A stretch of DNA of 64,000 nucleotides from Todiramphus chloris collaris. Taxonomy: Eukaryota > Chordata > Aves > Coraciiformes > Alcedinidae. The notes beneath the pieces were generated by a model that did no database searches, was not told where the DNA came from, and saw only the letters and a program-made list of their open reading frames with translations. Location of the stretch: assembly GCA_025345505.1 (NCBI GenBank), contig JANVCC010000011.1:7070767-7134766 (forward strand), given 5' to 3'. Positions 59,518 to 64,000 of the stretch are shown piece by piece (the stretch's first letter is position 1; each line of letters begins with the position of its first letter). A program made the position numbers and the translations under genes.

Positions 59518-62500
59518 GCTGGAAAGCAGTTAAGTAGAAGCAGCTGTCTGTACTGACATCTTAAATATCCCACCATTTAAACTGGAACTAGCAATATGAT
59601 ATTTGAATAAATCACAAAAGCAAAGACAGACAAAATATAATGTTTAAATTCTCTTTCTATTGCCTTGTGATATTTATTCTATTGTTGTATTATTATTTTA
59701 TTATTCATTATTTTATTTCAGACTATTTTAAGTGGCGTCATTTGCTGTGTCTGTTGTCCCACTACCTTGGTTTGAATTTCATATTTATTTTAACTTCTAC
59801 AGGAATGGCTCCAAGTCCTCTGGAAACAAGAGAATCCTTTTAGGTGGATTCAGACAAACTTCTTTCTTTCTGGTCCATCAAGCATATAAATAAAATGTAA
59901 CTTTCATAGTAACAGTTGTAAAAGCTTTGTGATCCAGAACATGCAGTAGTAGTATGATGTTTTATGTAATAACACTGTTTCTCCTTCTTGTAGGTCCTTT
60001 TGTTCTGCATCACAGCTGCTCTGTTCATGTTCTTTTTCAGGTATGTTTCTAGTATATCTATTTATGTTTGTAAACATTATTTTTAGCAGTATTTCTAAAA
60101 GCCTACTTGATTTTTGATATTCATCTGAAAACTTGTATATTCTTGACTCAAGCTTTCTGTATTGAATGCTTCCGTGGCATTAAAAACACAGTGCTGTGAA
60201 TATAATTGGTCTAAAAAGGGAAATGCTGCGTTAAATGCTTTAGATCTTCTGAAGATTATACTGATTACTTAAGGAGCCCCCTCTCATCTCATAATTAATA
60301 CCCTGGAGATCTAACATTACATAATATGAAACCATCTGAAATACTGTTTTTCATTTATGCTCTTAAATAGCTTATGGCAGGGTATATAACATTTTTTCTT
60401 CTTGTGAAAATAGAGGAGAACAGGAAAGTGAGATTTCACAGTCTTAAATAATACCAAATATTTGACATGTGTGCAGGTCTAACTAACTTCTTTTAATTTT
60501 ATAATAAGCTACTTTCACGTATGTTTTCACAAGTTACCAGTTGCATTCCTTTTTTAAAATGTCCAGTAGTGGGGTTGGATGAAACACTCGTTTTAATACC
60601 TTTTTTCTGTGTAGCTTTGCAAGATACATGTAATAAGTCATTTATCTTGTAATTGTTTTCCTTTTAAATGCCAGACCCCTCAAATTTTATTCTATCCCAA
60701 GATGGAATGTTGCTTGCTGAAGTAACCTTTGACTACAATCCTTTGACTTAGAATTTTCTGTGGCATGCAGCCATCTATGGTTCTTCAAGCCATATGATCC
60801 CATGGTAATTGCAAAACTCTGGAAGCTGCAGCTTGGTTTTTTGTAATTCCATTACTAGCAAATTACTTACGGATATTGACCAAGAACAGTCTGTGGATAG
60901 GGGAGAGCTGTTAATTTAAAGAATTCAAGGAAGCATTCCTCCTTTCATCTACCACCCATTAAGACCCTTGCATCAGCATTCTTCTCCTTGCTTTTTTTTT
61001 TTTTTCTTCTACATCCCAGAGTCATGGCATAACAGCCTCAGAGAATTGGACTTATAAGGTTGAAGTTAGACACCTGTCTGTATGAATGCTGATTAAACGA
61101 ACTCAAAACAATAAAATGCTGGTCAAAGCTATAAATTTTGTATGAATTTGGAGGAAGCTAGTTGTCTCCCTCCTATCTGTGTCGTTGGTAATGAACCAGT
61201 GTTTTAGAGACAACCTGGAAGTTAAATGAGAAGTTTACCAGAGGTATTTGGTGAATTCCTCCCTGACCTGAATAGCAACACTGACAGTTGAAAAGGCTCC
61301 AGACCACACTCTTTTCTAAAAATAATCTCTTCACTCCAGGGTTGACAGATACCTGTTGAGCAATCATCAGCAACATTTAATTCTTTTGTCTCTGGTGTTG
61401 TAACAGGGGCATTAAAATACAGGACCAGGAGGTTATAGGTCCATTAGTTTAACTCTTAGGGAAAAAAAGTCAATATAGTTGTCAAGTATAGATGGTCTGT
61501 GTGAAAATACTTCTGGGTCAGCACAGAACTGCTCATATAATATGTGGACAACACTGTTGTCAGATGTTTGCTGTCAGGGGTTGTATTGTGTATAGACTGT
61601 GTTGTCAAGCACCTGCTCATGTCCTCCATTGTCTAATATTTTTATATTTAAATAAATACAAGGTAACAGTGGAAATGGTTTTTATATATATGCTGGCTGG
61701 AAATTGCAATTACCTTGTAGAACAGACTTGGAATTCAAATAGATGCAAACTGAAAAATGTGAAGTGCCTTAGTAATGAGAAGGTTGGTGTCATGCATTTA
61801 CAGGTAAGGAACTGTGGAGAATCAAATGGTTTGTGAGCAGTTGACTGAATAAAGACCTAACGGTAGTTGTCACACTCTGCCAGCTGAGTGTAAGTCAACA
61901 GTGTCACATTGCTGTGACAAGGGAAATGCCATGGGAGATATAGGGTTTGTGAGGTACATAAAGTTGTCTTTTTGTTGTACTTTAAGAAGCTCTCAGTGTG
62001 TTTTTGTGTCTGTTTTGATTATTACGCACCAAGAAGAATACAGAAGAGGCAGAGAAACCTCAGTTTCTCCTCCAGTGATCTAAAGTTTGGAAAACATGAT
62101 TTATTTTAAAAGATGAATTGTGGTTGGTTACTTCAAAAAAAAATAAAGAGGGAATGCGGTGACTGTCTTTATATATGTACAAGACTGCTGAAAAGAGGAA
62201 GAGAATAGTCTGTTTTTGCTGGCTGTGATAGAAAGGATAAGAGATAACAGAGCAAGATGTTTCTTCTTACAATAATAAATGAGATCACGGATGAATTCGC
62301 TTAGTGTGGAAGGAAATCTTAAGAGAGAAGCAGTGAAAAGATTCCTTGGTGAGGCTACAGATTGTCTATCCTTTCCAATCCATAGGAATATATTTTTGGA
62401 TAATACAGGTATTATAACTTAGGGAAAGGAATATTTGACTTCCTTGGTCTCTTCCACTTTTTTATGCACACCAGTGGCCGTCATATTGTGAAATATTTGA

Positions 62501-64000
62501 TTAAATAAGCTGTCCAAGACAATAGCTAGTAAAGTTTTAGGAGGAGAACTTTTCTGCGCTTTGTTGAATGTAGCTTGAAAGGTATACCTGGAATTTTTTT
62601 TTTCCAAATTACAGCTGTGCTGCAGAAATCACCATGTCTGGTAGAATGTGTTTGAGTGGGGAGAAGAGGGCAGGGAATGCATCAGGGATCCAGGCAGGCA
62701 GGGCCATCTCTGAAAATTAGTAGAGGGAGAAATGTGACTCTCTTCACCACACTGAATTAAAAGTGTTCTTCCACAATTTCTAGTTGTAGAAATGTAACAG
62801 GAAATGTAACTGCTTTGGGAGAAGAGAGACAACAGAGAGCTCACTTGATCCTCAAAGTTTGGGACTGTGAGTTGGTTGTTGTCTTATCACATATGTGAAT
62901 TCATCTCTGATTCCCTTCAGTAAGACTTAGGACGTCCCTTGGAAGAGTACTCTATGGACCTACCCAGAGTCCTGGGGGAGGCAATCTTCCCATCTCTGTT
63001 ATCATATAAAGCAGAAAAGAATAGAGAGGGTCATTAAACTGCATTCCCCCTATTTAGAGACACAAAAATCCCTTCAGCTTTTTCCTAATCATAAGTGGGA
63101 CAAACATGTTAGTGCTTTCAGAATAAACACCTAATTCAATGTCACATCTTCTTGACTTGTATTTTCTGATTGACTACAAACATCATTTACTGCTAGGAAT
63201 CATTTATTGACCTGAAAACCAGAAAATTTGCTTTGTTCCAAACAGTTTTGTTCCCAGGGGCCTTTTTGTCCAACCTCCCCACCAAAATGTCCAAAAAAGT
63301 GCTGAAAGCGTAGCAGTCGCAGTCACCAAGATCATCTATAATCTCTTTCAGCATTAAAGATAAAATCTTAATATCTAAATGATGCTATTTGAAGCTTAAA
63401 AACGTTTTAGAAAGAGACTTAATCTAAGTCAACCTCTATGATACCTAAATATGACTGATGCTTGGGAGTCAAATGTCACAGGGAATAAAAGCAAAGCAGT
63501 CTTTATTTTCTGAGTTCATATAAATTGTCTTCTTTGAGGTTATCAGGTTCTCTGAGATTAAAAGTGATGACTGTCCTCAGTCAGTAGCTCCAGCTGTCAC
63601 TAGCATTCCTGGCAGCTCCAGGGTTAACTAAATTTTGCCACTCATTCTGCTGGGTGAAGTTTTGAGATGGATCATTTTCCTTGCACGGCTCATACCGTGA
63701 TGCTCAGTTGCTGGCATCAGCGCTATGAGCCAGCAGTGGTAAGTGGTTGGGATAAGCATGGAAAGCATAAATACTCTTCAACATTCACATGGACTCCTGT
63801 CATTTTAAAGTGACTACATACTAGCATGGCTTAAGGTGATCTTTGCTGAACCCAAGAGATGGAGAGCTCTTTTGAGTTGGAAAGTTCAGAACTGTTTTCA
63901 CTGTGGAGGGATTATGATATATTCTATACATCGTGCAACTTTCACGGTATCTTTCAGGTTGCCATGTTAAAAACAGCGTGTTAAATTGAGCTTGCTTAGT

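Larger units (their letters stand above)
58134..64000. other. AT-rich unique DNA, no recognised gene
   Basis: No gene or interspersed repeat is firmly recognised to the end of the window. Simple repeats are (TTTTTA)n at 58575-58608 and a TA-rich tract at 59461-59517. At 59994-60040 a 47-base segment between TTCTTGTAG and GTATGT reads VLLFCITAALFMFFF. Any T-rich stretch reads as a membrane helix, so this is weak evidence for an exon. The stretch 63560-63760 reads like a conserved non-coding element. Confidence 0.45.

Noticed and set aside
59994..60040. 47-base segment reading like a membrane helix
   Set aside because: T-rich sequence automatically reads as hydrophobic residues, and the whole segment may be the pyrimidine tract of a downstream acceptor-like site.
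61410..61450. Possible LINE reverse transcriptase scrap (ATAGGTCCATTAGTTTAACTC)
   Set aside because: It resembles the NYRPISLT region over about 20 bases only, and the flanks do not continue the match.

Overview
This window looks like non-coding DNA from a bird genome. The case rests on repeats. At least eight pieces of the CR1 LINE are present, several ending in the avian-type tail around ATTCTGTGATTCTGTG. There is also one solitary LTR whose terminal layout fits avian ERVL-like retroviruses. The rest is AT-rich single-copy DNA with vertebrate-style short homopolymers and microsatellites. I see no bacterial operon, rRNA, tRNA, CRISPR array, CpG island or long cellular coding region. The species cannot be named from this sequence.

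Layout. 1-8290 is AT-rich DNA with no recognised gene, and two stretches read like conserved non-coding elements. A CR1 tail (minus strand) sits near 8294. A reverse-oriented ERVL-like solo LTR lies at about 10242-11036. A degenerate CR1 tail at 12300 is followed by an unexplained GC-richer block (12353-13020) and an A30 tract. CR1 pieces follow at 17413-17563, 19313-19781 (young, with an intact reading frame for the end of ORF2), 23730-24006, 30579-31694 and 35748-36762. A long, mostly unique stretch (36763-52892) is broken by a CR1 scrap at 49068. At 52893-54666 lies the most informative repeat: a CR1 copy with a nearly intact endonuclease domain, the start of the reverse transcriptase, then an internal deletion fused to the 3' tail. 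An ancient minus-strand CR1 (about 56140-57215) abuts a plus-strand, 3'-truncated CR1 (57390-58133). The remainder to 64000 is AT-rich unique DNA.

Genes. No complete protein-coding gene can be supported. Four short segments combine an acceptor-like AG, a donor-like GT and an open frame (20207-20272, 29959-30108, 35270-35337, 41461-41513). They could be small exons of one large plus-strand gene, which would make the window intronic, but I do not recognise the peptides, and a window this size will yield such matches by chance. They are listed at low confidence.

How the parts work together: the CR1 pieces are copies of one family of self-copying element, caught at different ages and with different kinds of damage. 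The solo LTR is what recombination leaves after a provirus is lost. I did not find a previously undescribed biological system. The best leads are the covarying hairpin shared by CR1 tails, the internally deleted CR1 copy, and several blocks that should be tested for conservation.
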